Below are positions 16,401 to 25,030 of a stretch of 64,000 nucleotides of DNA, piece after piece. Below the pieces are notes generated by a model, which did no database searches, was not told the DNA's origin, and saw nothing but the letters and a program-made list of their open reading frames with translations. Position 1 is the stretch's first letter. Each line of letters opens with the position of its first letter. A program made the position numbers and the translations under genes. The stretch is from contig JBKPRX010000011.1 in assembly GCA_046734795.1 (NCBI GenBank), forward strand, positions 1 to 64,000, read 5' to 3'. Origin of the DNA: JBKPRX01 sp046734795. GTDB lineage: Bacteria > Actinomycetota > Thermoleophilia > Gaiellales > Gaiellaceae.

Positions 16401-16524
16401 TCGGCTTCCTTTCGTCGTTCGTCAGGCGTTCACGTCTGCGCCACGGCCGAGCCCGCCACGCTCGGCTCCTCTTCGTCGGTCTCGCGTCTCGTCGCGAGCC
16501 TCGCGACGACGTCTTCCACGAGCA

Positions 16525-16541
16525 TCGTCCGGTTGGGGTGA
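16525..16541. promoter_or_regulatory. TCRYCC-N5-GGRYGA inverted repeat, site 6
   Basis: Reads TCGTCC-GGTTG-GGGTGA. It lies 124 bases upstream of the SHOCT gene on the minus strand, in the divergent region 16401-16689. Confidence 0.5.
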
Positions 16542-16586
16542 ACGAATCGGCCGCGCGCGGTGACCTGCCTGCGACGCTCAGCGCGG

Positions 16587-16603
16587 TCATCCCATCCGGG
16601 CGA
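16587..16603. promoter_or_regulatory. TCRYCC-N5-GGRYGA inverted repeat, site 7 (DUF7144 gene)
   Basis: Reads TCATCC-CATCC-GGGCGA. It lies 86 bases upstream of the DUF7144 ATG at 16690. Confidence 0.55.
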
Positions 16604-16689
16604 TGTAGCGCAAGGCCGTGTTCGATTGCGTCTCCATGTGAAGCGGTCGCGCCCTGACCGTCGGTAGGAAGCGAAAGGAGCACCGAGCG

Positions 16690-17136
16690 ATGAGGGCAGC
16701 ACACGACTACGACCTGCATGGGGCCTACTACGGCGCCATCCCCGACGACGTCGAGCCGACGGGTGTCGGTTGGGTGATCTTTGCGGCGGTGTTGCTCGGC
16801 ATCGCAGGCATCTGGAACTTCGTCGACGGCATCCTCGCGATCTCGTCCTCGCACGTCTTCGGTCCCGACTCCACCTACGTCTTCAGCGACCTCAACACGT
16901 GGGGTTGGATCGTGATGATCCTCGGCATCCTGCAGGGCCTCGCTGCCCTCGCGCTTCTGACCGGCAACGAGTTCGCCCGGTGGTTCGGTATCGGCGTTGC
17001 CTCCCTGAACGCGATCGGGCAGCTGATGTTCGTGCCCGTCTATCCCGTCTGGGCGCTCGCGATGTTCGCGCTCGACGTCTTGATCATCTATGCCCTCGCC
17101 GTGTACGGCGGCCATCGCTTGCGTGCGGCGCTTTAG
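16690..17136 (+). CDS. DUF7144 membrane protein
   Basis: A 148-residue protein with four membrane helices: GWVIFAAVLLGIAGIWNFVDG, LNTWGWIVMILGILQGLAAL, FARWFGIGVASLNAIGQ and YPVWALAMFALDVLIIYAL. This pattern (aromatic-rich, WGW, ARWF) defines the DUF7144 family; function unknown. ATG 16690 has GAAAGGAGC upstream at good spacing. The paralogue at 31497 aligns over its full length; 12251 is more distant. The AI-2E-type permease gene follows 77 bases downstream. Confidence 0.85.
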   Translation: MRAAHDYDLHGAYYGAIPDDVEPTGVGWVIFAAVLLGIAGIWNFVDGILAISSSHVFGPDSTYVFSDLNTWGWIVMILGILQGLAALALLTGNEFARWFGIGVASLNAIGQLMFVPVYPVWALAMFALDVLIIYALAVYGGHRLRAAL

Positions 17137-17213
17137 ACCCTCGACCGCCGAGGCTGCTGCTTCCATTTCGAACGGCATGGCCGGACGAGCGATCGAAACG
17201 AACCGAGGCTGAC

Positions 17214-18419
17214 GTGCGCATTCCGGGACTAGGACGACACGACGAACCGGCGGCGCCGGCGAGCGCCGACGGCGACCTGCAGGTCGAGATCGCCGCGTCC
17301 GAGCTCAACGAGCTCTCGACGGTCTTCTCGCCGCCGAGCTGGCTGAACGACCTCGGGCGCAGCGCCTGGTTGATCGTCGGCGTGTTCGCGCTCCTGGCCG
17401 GACTCGCTTTGCTCCTCGGCACGACCTCGACGATCGTCGGTCCGGTGATCGTCGCAGCGATCGTCGCGACGGTCACCTCGCCCATCGTGCGCGCACTCGA
17501 CCGGCACATGCCGCGCGCCGCGGCGGCGGCGATCGTCCTGCTCGGACTCGTCGCGATCGCCGTGCTCATCACGATCATCGTCGTCAGCGGCATCACCGGT
17601 CAGACCGACGAGCTGGCCCAGCAGGGCGGCAAGGCTGCCGACAAGGCGCAAAAGTGGCTGCAGGATGCCGGCGTCGACTCCTCCACCGCCGCGGGGGCAA
17701 AAGACTCCATCAAGAAGCAGGTGCCGAACGTTCTCTCGACGCTCACGACGGGAGTGATCGACGCGATCAGCGGCATCGCCTCGGTTCTGTTCGGCCTTTC
17801 ACTCGCCGCGCTCAGCCTCTTCTTCCTGCTGAAGGACGGCCCGCTGATGCGTGCATGGGTGGATCGCCATCTCGGCGTTCCGCCGACGGTTGCAAAGACG
17901 ATCACCGGCGGAATCATCCGCTCGCTGCGCGGCTACTTCCGAGGCGTGACGCTCGTCGCCGCCTTCAACGGCATCGTCGTCGGCCTCGGCGCCCTGTTGC
18001 TCGGGGTGCCTCTGGCCGGCTCGATCGCGGTGATCTCGTTCGTAACGGCGTACATCCCGTACATCGGTGCGTTCGCTGCCGGAGCTTTTGCCGTCGTGAT
18101 CGCGCTGGGCGCGAAAGGACCGACGACGGCATTGATCATGCTCGTCATCGTCCTGCTCGCGAACGGGCTTCTGCAGAACATCATGCAGCCCTTCGCGATG
18201 GGCGCGGCGCTCGACCTGAATCCGCTTGTCGTGCTCGTCGCGACTATCGGCGCCGGCTGCATCTTCGGGACGCTCGGCCTCATCCTCGCCGCGCCGCTTC
18301 TCTCTGCCGCAGTGCACATCACGCGCGACCTCGCACGTGCACGCGCACTGGCGGCGATCGAGGCGACGTCGACCGGGGGCGAAGAGACGCTGCCGGTCGG
18401 CGAGCCGGCGCCGACGTAG
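17214..18419 (+). CDS. AI-2E family permease (PerM/YdiK type)
   Basis: A 401-residue membrane protein with about eight helices and the AI-2E_transport (PF01594) layout. Paired N-terminal helices are followed by a soluble segment (about residues 125-180), then LSLFFLLKDGPLMRAWVDRHL and the conserved PYIGAFAAGAFAVVIAL and LQNIMQPFAMGAALDLNPLVVL. Family members transport varied solutes (Na+/H+, autoinducer-2 and others), so no substrate is assigned. GTG 17214 is the start. The stop is eight bases from the convergent CMD gene. Confidence 0.85.
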   Translation: MRIPGLGRHDEPAAPASADGDLQVEIAASELNELSTVFSPPSWLNDLGRSAWLIVGVFALLAGLALLLGTTSTIVGPVIVAAIVATVTSPIVRALDRHMPRAAAAAIVLLGLVAIAVLITIIVVSGITGQTDELAQQGGKAADKAQKWLQDAGVDSSTAAGAKDSIKKQVPNVLSTLTTGVIDAISGIASVLFGLSLAALSLFFLLKDGPLMRAWVDRHLGVPPTVAKTITGGIIRSLRGYFRGVTLVAAFNGIVVGLGALLLGVPLAGSIAVISFVTAYIPYIGAFAAGAFAVVIALGAKGPTTALIMLVIVLLANGLLQNIMQPFAMGAALDLNPLVVLVATIGAGCIFGTLGLILAAPLLSAAVHITRDLARARALAAIEATSTGGEETLPVGEPAPT

Positions 18420-18426
18420 CGCGGCG

Positions 18427-18786
18427 TCAGTCTTGACTTGCCATGCCGCGCTCTTCGAGTGCGGCTGCGACGTCGAAGCCGAGCGCGAGCGCGAGCTTGG
18501 GCGCGGCCGCTGCCACGCTTGCGACGCCGATCGCGGGGAGCGCGGCCATGAGGCAACCGACGATCTCGTCGTCGGTTGCGCCGTATCGGCGCGCCGTGTC
18601 GATCGTCCACATGTAGCCCGGCGCAGTCGCGTCGCTTGCGATCAACGCACCGAGGCGGACGAGCGAATGGGTCTTGCGGTCGAGATGCGACTCCGCGATG
18701 TTCGAGCTTTCGCGAGAGAGCAGCGTCTGGTACAGCGCATCATCGGCGAGAGCGAGCTTCGTCAGCGTCGTTTCGTGATGTTCCAC
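18427..18786 (-). CDS. Carboxymuconolactone decarboxylase-family (AhpD-like) protein
   Basis: A 119-residue all-helical protein of the CMD/AhpD fold (LDRKTHSLVRLGALIASDATAPGYMWTIDTARRYGATDDEIVGCLMAALP). The redox CxxC of true AhpD is absent, so it resembles the decarboxylase or uncharacterised branch. GTG 18786 with GAAGG upstream gives the usual family length and leaves repeat site 8 in the upstream region; an open frame extends to 18849 but would include that site. It lies downstream of the LAL regulator genes. Confidence 0.75.
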   Translation of the reverse strand: MEHHETTLTKLALADDALYQTLLSRESSNIAESHLDRKTHSLVRLGALIASDATAPGYMWTIDTARRYGATDDEIVGCLMAALPAIGVASVAAAAPKLALALGFDVAAALEERGMASQD

Positions 18787-18827
18787 GGGTAGGCCTTCGA
18801 TCTCACAGCGAAGCCGGCCCGCGGGCA

Positions 18828-18844
18828 TCGTCCGCGTGGGGTGA
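18828..18844. promoter_or_regulatory. TCRYCC-N5-GGRYGA inverted repeat, site 8 (CMD gene)
   Basis: Reads TCGTCC-GCGTG-GGGTGA. It lies 41 bases before the preferred GTG of the CMD gene and just after the LAL stop codon. Confidence 0.55.
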
Positions 18845-18849
18845 AGCAC

Positions 18850-21156
18850 CTAGGAACCGTGGGGGTGGACGTCGACGAGTCCGAGGCGCGCAGCGCAGCT
18901 GATCGCCTCGCTCCGGCTCGTCACGCCGAGCTTGCGGTAGACCGAGATCGCCTGCGTCTTGATCGTGTTTCGCGACACGTAGAGATGCTCGCCGATCTCG
19001 CGGAACGAGAGATGCGTGCTCAGAAACGGCAGGAGGCGTAGCTCGGCGGGAGTCAGGCCGGCGCTCGCTCCTTCGGGATCCGGAAGCGCTTCGACCTCGC
19101 GTCCGAGAGCCGCGACTTCGTCTGCCAAAAGCCCGCCCTGAGGCCACTCGCGTAGCAGCAGGTGGATCTCGGCGAGCAGCGAGCGGACCGTCCGGGTCTC
19201 GCGGAGCGCGAGATACGCGCGCGCAAGCTCGAGGCGCGTCTGCAGTCCATACCACGGAAGTGATCCGCGGCCGAGCGACGGCACAGCGATGCGAACCGTG
19301 TCGAGGGCGGCCCGGGCACTCTCCCAATGCCCGTTACGGAGAGCCGCGCGCGCTGATGCCGCCAGCGCTAACGCAGTCGTTCCGTAGCCATCAAGCCGGC
19401 CCTTCTCCAACAGCTCTTGGGCTTCCTCTGCCAATCGCTCGGCCGCAGACGCGTCGTCGCGCGCGGCTGCGATGAGCGACCGCTCCGCGAGTGCGACAAC
19501 TCGAGTGTCAGTCTGTCCAAGCCGATCCGCTTCCTCCGCTGCGTTCGCGAAGATCGGGTCGGCGCGTTCGTGTTCTCCAAGGAGCATGTGGCCGGCGCCG
19601 ATCACGAGCAGCGCGACCGGACGAATGCTCTCGTCTCGTGAGCTTGTGAGAGCTTTTTCGGCCTCCGCGATCATCTGCTCGGCGCCGTCTTTGCAGAGCG
19701 AGGCCCGGATCACCGTCAACCATGCGCGCTGCGCTGCTGTTGCCTTTCCGTTAAATCCGTGCTCGGCGTGGGCGAGCCACTGCTCTGCCGTCGTCAGCCG
19801 ACCGCGGAGCGCGTGCACCCAGCTGCCCTGCAGCGCGACTGTTGGATAGCGAACGAGCAGGGCGGCATCGTCGAAGCGCGCGAGCCAACGCTCGACCGTT
19901 GCGGCACGACCCGCGTGGTACATCGGCAGCGCGATCGTCGTGAGGATCCGCGCAGCGCGGCGCGCGTCTCCGCTCGCGTGCGCATGCTCGAGTGCCGACT
20001 CGAGGTCCCCGTGCGCTTCGTGCCAGTCGGCTGCGCGGCGGTGAAGGAGCTGAACGACCTTCGGCTCCTCGTCGGTGAGCTCGCGCTGCAGCACGCTGCG
20101 GAAAAGCCGGTGATACCGGTACGAGCTCCGTCGCGCGTCGAGTGGAACGACGAAGAGATTCGCGCGCTCGATCTCCTCGAGCTTGCGGGCCGATCCTTTC
20201 GCGTCGAGTACTGCGTCGCAAAGGCTTCCGGACATCTCCTCGAGGATGGAAGTGCGTCGCAGAAACTCGCGAGTGCCCGGGCTGAGCCGCGAGAGGTATT
20301 CCGTCTGGAAGTACGCATCGAGGCTGCGCGCGGGCCCGACGACCTTGATGGGCTTGTCGGCGTGCTGGATTCTCGCCGCGTCTTCGCGAAGCGACAGAGC
20401 AGCGAGATGAAGCGCGGCAGCCCAGCCCTCGCATTCACGTACGAGGATCGACGCCGACTCGAACGTAACGTCGACTCCGGCTGCTCGTAGGAGAAGCTGT
20501 CCTTCCCGCGGCGTGAGCGCGAGCTCGTCGGTCCCGAGCTCGAGCAGGTTCCCTGCCGCGCGCTGCGCGGCGATCGGCAGTTTCGGTGTCACGCGGCCCG
20601 CCAGCACGAGGGCCGATTCGTCCGTGAGGTGCCGCGCGAGCAGCGCGACCGCTTCTACTGACTCGGGCCCGCGCAGAAAATGGGCATCGTCGAGGACGAT
20701 CACAAGCGGTCCCGCGTCCCCGACCGCAGCCGTCAGTCGTGGTAGCGCAGACGTCCACGGCGAAGCCTTCGGCTCGGCCAACGCGTCGAGCACGTGTGGA
20801 TCGAGCTCCACACAGCCATCGACCGCCGCGGCGATGTGGCGGAGCAAGACGAGGAGCTCGCGATCGCCCTCGTCGATCGTCACCCAGGCAAACGGCCGCT
20901 CGTCCCGTGCCGCCCACTGTGCAAGCGCCGTCGTCTTGCCGTAACCCGCGGGAGCCGTCAGGGTCACAACCGCCGAGGTGTGGTTCGCGCGAAAGCGGTT
21001 CACGAGCGCCGTCCGCGAGACGAGGCCTGCGCGCGGAACAGGTACGCCGAGCTTCGACTCGACGATCTCGAACGGCAGCGCAACGAGCTCGCGCTCTACC
21101 GCCGGCAGAACGAGAGGCTTCGTCGTCGCAATCGTCTTCGTGCTCCGGCTCGCCAT
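18850..21156 (-). CDS. ATP-dependent LuxR-family (LAL/MalT-like) regulator 2
   Basis: A 768-residue transcription factor. The N-terminal STAND-type ATPase has its Walker A at APAGYGKTTALAQW (near residue 68) and Walker B at LVIVLDDAHFL. Winged-helix and TPR-like helical repeats fill residues about 330-690. The C-terminal LuxR/GerE helix-turn-helix (LTPAELRLLPFLSTHLSFREIGEHLYVSRNTIKTQAIS) ends the protein. LALs are activated by a small inducer plus ATP; the inducer is unknown. ATG 21156 lies three bases after the stop of the upstream LAL, so the two form an operon and are paralogues. Confidence 0.9.
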   Translation of the reverse strand: MASRSTKTIATTKPLVLPAVERELVALPFEIVESKLGVPVPRAGLVSRTALVNRFRANHTSAVVTLTAPAGYGKTTALAQWAARDERPFAWVTIDEGDRELLVLLRHIAAAVDGCVELDPHVLDALAEPKASPWTSALPRLTAAVGDAGPLVIVLDDAHFLRGPESVEAVALLARHLTDESALVLAGRVTPKLPIAAQRAAGNLLELGTDELALTPREGQLLLRAAGVDVTFESASILVRECEGWAAALHLAALSLREDAARIQHADKPIKVVGPARSLDAYFQTEYLSRLSPGTREFLRRTSILEEMSGSLCDAVLDAKGSARKLEEIERANLFVVPLDARRSSYRYHRLFRSVLQRELTDEEPKVVQLLHRRAADWHEAHGDLESALEHAHASGDARRAARILTTIALPMYHAGRAATVERWLARFDDAALLVRYPTVALQGSWVHALRGRLTTAEQWLAHAEHGFNGKATAAQRAWLTVIRASLCKDGAEQMIAEAEKALTSSRDESIRPVALLVIGAGHMLLGEHERADPIFANAAEEADRLGQTDTRVVALAERSLIAAARDDASAAERLAEEAQELLEKGRLDGYGTTALALAASARAALRNGHWESARAALDTVRIAVPSLGRGSLPWYGLQTRLELARAYLALRETRTVRSLLAEIHLLLREWPQGGLLADEVAALGREVEALPDPEGASAGLTPAELRLLPFLSTHLSFREIGEHLYVSRNTIKTQAISVYRKLGVTSRSEAISCAARLGLVDVHPHGS

Positions 21157-21159
21157 GGT

Positions 21160-23499
21160 CTACGCCGCATCCGGGGTGGTGTGGAGTGCGCCGGCGGCCG
21201 CAATCGCTTCGCTTCGTCCGCTGACGCCGAACTTGCGGTAGATCGAGATCGCCTGCGTCTTCACCGTGTTGCGCGAGACGTGCAAGTCGTCGGCGATCTC
21301 TCGGAACGAGAGATGGGTCGCAAGAAGCGGAAGGAGGCGGAGCTCGGCCGGCGTCAGGCCGGTCGGTACGCGCTCTGCTTCGGGCAGCGCTACGGCATCG
21401 CGTCCCACTGAGGCGACGCGTTCGACGAGCACGCCGAGGCGAGGGCGGAGGGCGAGGATCAGATCGGCCTCGTCGAACAGTGCGAGCGCAAGGTTCCGGT
21501 CGCGCAGACGGACGCAGCAGCGAGCGAGTTCGAGCCGCGCATGCACCGCGAGCCACGGCAACGAATCCGTGAGCTGTGTGCGAAGCGGCTGCGCGGTTGC
21601 GACGAGCTCTCGCGCCTCCGCCCACCTTCCGTGTCGGAGCGACGTCTGCGCGCAGGCCGCGAGCGCGATCGCAAACGTCGGGTACTCATCGAGTTCGGAC
21701 GCGCGCGCGAGTGCCTCCGCTTGCGCAGACAGTTCGTCGGCGCGGTCGAGGTCGCCTCGTTCTCGTGCAATCAGCGACAGCTGGCCGAGCGCGACCATTT
21801 CCGTCTCCGCGCAGCCGAGAGCATGCGCGGCTTCCACCGTCTCACCGAGCAGCGACTCCGACTCGCCGACGGCGTCGAGGAGCATCGCCGCCGTGCCGCG
21901 CATATGCAGCGCGAGCGGGTACCAATGGCTCGCCTGCGGGAGCTTCACGAGGGCAGCTCCCGCGTCGGCGAGCATCTTGCGTGCGCCCGCGCGGCACATC
22001 GCTGCACGGACGACGCTGATTCGGGGGCGAAGCACGGCGGCGTCCCTTCCACGTCGACGGGCCCCACGTTCGGCGAGGTCGAGCCACCGTTCGGCTTCTG
22101 CCGCTCGCCCCCGAAACGTATGAATTCGAGAACCATGAAGTGCCACAGCGGGATATCGCTCGAGCTGTCGCGTGTCGCCGAAACGCGCGAGTGATCGCTC
22201 GATCTGGCGGACGTGTCCGCGATTCGACGCCGGAATCGCGATCGCCGCGATGATCGTCGCGACGCGTCCTGCGTCTCCGGCCGAGTTCGCGTGCTCGAGT
22301 GCAGCCTCCGGATCGCCGACCGTCTCGAACCAATCTGCGGCGCGCGAATGGAGCGTCTGGACGATCTGCGGCTCGTGGGTCGTCAGCTCGCGCAGCAAGA
22401 ACTCCCGGACGAGGCGATGCAAGCGATACGAGCCACGGTCGTCGTCGAGCGGCAGGATCACCTGCGCGCGCGCGAGCTTCCGCAGCTCGAGCTCCGACGC
22501 ATCGATCTGCAGCACGGCGTCGCACAGCGGAGGACTGAGTTCCTCGAGGATCGAGGTTCTCCGCAGGAAGCGAACGTCCGCCGGTCGTAGCTGTGAGAGG
22601 AATTCAGCTCGCATGTAGTCGGCGACGTAGCGGTCCTCGCCACCGACGTGCTCGGACGCGCCGCGGACGTCGAGAGTCCCACGGGTCGTGTCGCGAACCG
22701 AGAGCGCAGCGAGATAGAGCGCAGCCGGCCAGCCTTCGCACAGCTCGGCGAGCTCTGCGATCTGCTGTTCCGACAGATCCTCGTTCGCGCGTTGGAGGAG
22801 CAGCTCTGCGTCTCTGTTGCTCAGCGTGAGCTCGTGGATGCCCAGCTCGGCGAGACTGTCCGTCGCTCGGAGTGCCGCAAGCGGAAGGCCGGGCGCCGTC
22901 CTCGACCCGAGGGCGATTGTCGAGCCTGCCGGTGTCCGGGCGACGAGCATGGCGAGCGCTGCGCGCGCTTCTTTTCCGTGGAGCAGGTCGGCGTTGTCGA
23001 GGACGAGGAGAAACGGCATGCGGCACGAGCCGAGCGCGCGGGCAGCGCGCGCGGCGAGCGGCGCCGACTCGGGTGGGCGGCGCGCCGCGAGCAGGTTCAG
23101 TAGGCGCTCGTCGAGCGGCTCGATCCGATCGATCGCAGCGCTGACGTGCTTGAGGAAGACGTGCGGGTCGTTGTCGCGCTCGTCGGTCGAGACCCAGGCG
23201 ACGCTGCGACTCTCCGCAGCTGCCCATTGGGCGAGCAGCGTCGTCTTGCCGTAGCCTGCAGGGGCGACGATGCTCGCGACCGTCGCCGTCTCGCGTCGGA
23301 GCCGGCTCACGGTCCCCGGCCGCGCGATGACCCCGGCGCGGAGTGTCGGCGGCCTGAGCTTCGCCTCGATCACGTCGAGGCTCGGTCGGTGGACCGACTC
23401 TACGGAGCGGTTGCCAAGTCGCTCGCCGCGCCGACGCTCAACGTCAACAGGCGCAGCCTGGGCCGTCCGCCTCAGCGAGAGATCGTCTTTCGGGGCCAT
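21160..23499 (-). CDS. ATP-dependent LuxR-family (LAL/MalT-like) regulator 1
   Basis: A 779-residue paralogue of the downstream gene. The Walker A APAGYGKTTLLAQW is near residue 80 and the sensor/Walker B region is FLLVLDNADLL. Long helical repeats follow, and the C-terminal GerE domain reads LTPAELRLLPLLATHLSFREIADDLHVSRNTVKTQAIS. ATG 23499 follows a 182-base non-coding stretch containing a CATGT-GG-ACATG palindrome (23587-23598) that could be its operator. Tandem LALs suggest duplicated sensing of related inducers. Confidence 0.9.
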   Translation of the reverse strand: MAPKDDLSLRRTAQAAPVDVERRRGERLGNRSVESVHRPSLDVIEAKLRPPTLRAGVIARPGTVSRLRRETATVASIVAPAGYGKTTLLAQWAAAESRSVAWVSTDERDNDPHVFLKHVSAAIDRIEPLDERLLNLLAARRPPESAPLAARAARALGSCRMPFLLVLDNADLLHGKEARAALAMLVARTPAGSTIALGSRTAPGLPLAALRATDSLAELGIHELTLSNRDAELLLQRANEDLSEQQIAELAELCEGWPAALYLAALSVRDTTRGTLDVRGASEHVGGEDRYVADYMRAEFLSQLRPADVRFLRRTSILEELSPPLCDAVLQIDASELELRKLARAQVILPLDDDRGSYRLHRLVREFLLRELTTHEPQIVQTLHSRAADWFETVGDPEAALEHANSAGDAGRVATIIAAIAIPASNRGHVRQIERSLARFGDTRQLERYPAVALHGSRIHTFRGRAAEAERWLDLAERGARRRGRDAAVLRPRISVVRAAMCRAGARKMLADAGAALVKLPQASHWYPLALHMRGTAAMLLDAVGESESLLGETVEAAHALGCAETEMVALGQLSLIARERGDLDRADELSAQAEALARASELDEYPTFAIALAACAQTSLRHGRWAEARELVATAQPLRTQLTDSLPWLAVHARLELARCCVRLRDRNLALALFDEADLILALRPRLGVLVERVASVGRDAVALPEAERVPTGLTPAELRLLPLLATHLSFREIADDLHVSRNTVKTQAISIYRKFGVSGRSEAIAAAGALHTTPDAA

Positions 23500-23586
23500 C
23501 GAAGCTCCTCACGCGCGCGTCAGTGCTCGCGCTCCACCGGTCCGAGTCGACCCCGAGTATCCCCAGCCTGTGGATGTCTTCGCAAT

Positions 23587-23598
23587 CATGTGGACATG
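23587..23598. promoter_or_regulatory. 12-bp palindrome upstream of the LAL operon
   Basis: CATGTGGACATG is a perfect inverted repeat in the 182-base gap between the LAL operon and the receiver-only gene. It lies about 90 bases before the LAL start. Possible operator; otherwise nothing is seen in this gap. Confidence 0.35.
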
Positions 23599-23681
23599 CC
23601 AGTGCAGGCGGGCCGGGCGGCGGAGGTTCACCACAGGGCCGGTCGGCTAACGCACATGGGTCGACTGGCCGGTTGGCCGAG

Positions 23682-24065
23682 TCAGTCCGCACTCTGGCTG
23701 CGACAGTGCCGAGCCCAAATCTCCTCCACGAGCCTCGGCCGCAGGTCGCCTTTCCACAGGACGAGATCCGCGGCGCAGTCGCCTGCGTCTGCCGGCAGGT
23801 CGTCCGGGTGCGTCGCGGAGATGAGAAAGACGAGCGTCTCCGGGCGTATCGCCTTGATCGCCCGTGTCGCTTCGATGCCGCCGAGCCCGGGCATTTCGAC
23901 GTCCATCAGCACGAGATCGGGTTCGAGCTCGGGCACGAGAGCAACAGCCGCTTCGCCTGATTCCGCCTCGCCGACGAGGGCAAGCGCCGAGGTCGCCTCG
24001 ACGAGCGACCGCAGCGCGCTCCGGACACATGGCTGATCATCGACCGTGATCACGCAGCCCGGCAC
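23682..24065 (-). CDS. Stand-alone response-regulator receiver domain
   Basis: A 127-residue single-domain receiver (CheY-like). The acidic pair is VDDQP, the phospho-acceptor Asp55 is in DLVLMDVEMPG, and there is a Thr/Ser switch region (VFLISATH). The usual KP dipeptide region is altered to LWKGDL. No output domain is present, so it may act as a phosphate sink, by protein contact or as a histidine-kinase modulator. The start is GTG 24065. It sits between the LAL operon and another response regulator on the same strand. The cognate kinase could be the one at 25031 (inference). Confidence 0.85.
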   Translation of the reverse strand: MPGCVITVDDQPCVRSALRSLVEATSALALVGEAESGEAAVALVPELEPDLVLMDVEMPGLGGIEATRAIKAIRPETLVFLISATHPDDLPADAGDCAADLVLWKGDLRPRLVEEIWARHCRSQSAD

Positions 24066-24181
24066 CCCTCGCGGTTCGATCTCGCCGATCGGACGCCTCC
24101 CTTTGGGACAACGAACCGCGACCCATGATTAATGGTCGGATCACGATCCGCGCCGGTGCGTGCATGTATTTGGCCCCGGTA

Positions 24182-24850
24182 CTAGCCGGTGTTGTCGGCG
24201 AGATAGACGAGCGCCGCACGCACACGTCGGCTGATCTCGGCCGGATCGCCGAGGTCGAGCTTCGTGAAGATGCTGTTGATGTGACGTTCCACCGCCCGCT
24301 TCGTCAAGAAGAGAGATTCCGCGATCGCGGAGTTACTTCGCCCTTCCGCGATCAAGCCCAGGATCTCGAGCTCGCGCGGGGTCAGAGCCTCGAGCTTCGA
24401 CCGCTCGCGTGCGCGTGAGGCCGTGAGCAGCTTCTCGACGACGGCGGGGTCGACCACGGATCCGCCTTCGGCGACCGATCGCAGCGTTCGAACGAGTTCC
24501 TCCGCGTCCTTGACGCGCTCTTTCAGCAGGTAGGCGCGGCGATCGGAGCCAGTCTCGAAGAGCGCAGTGGCAAGGGCCGGCTCGTTGTGCTGGCTCAGGA
24601 CGACGACGCCGATCTCCGGCTCGGACTTGCGAAGCTCGCTCGCTAGCCGGATGCCCTCGTCGGTGTGCGTCGGCGGCATCCGGATATCCGTCACGACGAC
24701 GTCGGGGCGCTGCTCGCCGATCGCCGCCTCGAGCGACTCGAGGTCGCCACACGTCGCGACGAGCTCGATCCCTTCGGCGCGCGCGATCACCGAGGCCACG
24801 GCCTCACGCGCGAGATAACTGTCCTCGCCGAGGATCACACGGACTGTCAT
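24182..24850 (-). CDS. NarL/LuxR-family response regulator
   Basis: A 222-residue regulator. The receiver domain (GEDSYLAREAVASVI, phospho-Asp in DVVVTDIRMPP) is joined to a GerE helix-turn-helix (LTPRELEILGLIAEGRSNSAIAES...KRAVERHINSIF). ATG 24850. It is divergent from the MASE1 histidine kinase at 25031 across 180 bases, so that kinase may phosphorylate it in addition to its downstream partner at 26631. Confidence 0.9.
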   Translation of the reverse strand: MTVRVILGEDSYLAREAVASVIARAEGIELVATCGDLESLEAAIGEQRPDVVVTDIRMPPTHTDEGIRLASELRKSEPEIGVVVLSQHNEPALATALFETGSDRRAYLLKERVKDAEELVRTLRSVAEGGSVVDPAVVEKLLTASRARERSKLEALTPRELEILGLIAEGRSNSAIAESLFLTKRAVERHINSIFTKLDLGDPAEISRRVRAALVYLADNTG

Positions 24851-24973
24851 TGGCTCATTGGGTCTGACATTTGTAGAGACAGCGACACATTCAAGAGGTT
24901 GGCGTACGCGGCGCGTCGCCGCATCGGTCTAACGGCCAATCCACGGTACGGCTTTCCGACGGTTGGTGCGAGC

Positions 24974-24992
24974 AGTCTTAGGCCTTTAGACT
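24974..24992. promoter_or_regulatory. Imperfect palindrome and possible promoter before the MASE1 kinase
   Basis: AGTCT at 24974-24978 and AGACT at 24988-24992 frame an interrupted 19-bp inverted repeat. It overlaps a possible promoter (TTGGTG at 24963, 17-base spacer, TTAGAC at 24986). The kinase GTG is 38 bases further on. Confidence 0.35.
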
Positions 24993-25030
24993 TTGAAAAA
25001 CGTGATGCCATTCACGGAAGGGCCCCCGCC

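Noticed and set aside
16430..16522. 31-residue minus-strand ORF (MLVEDVVARLATRRETDEEE) upstream of the SHOCT gene
   Set aside because: No ribosome site, no hydrophobic or family signal, and it lies just before repeat site 6; kept as non-coding.
23558..23577. ATCC...GGAT half-sites upstream of the LAL operon as another repeat site
   Set aside because: The spacing between half-sites is nine bases, not five, so it does not fit TCRYCC-N5-GGRYGA.
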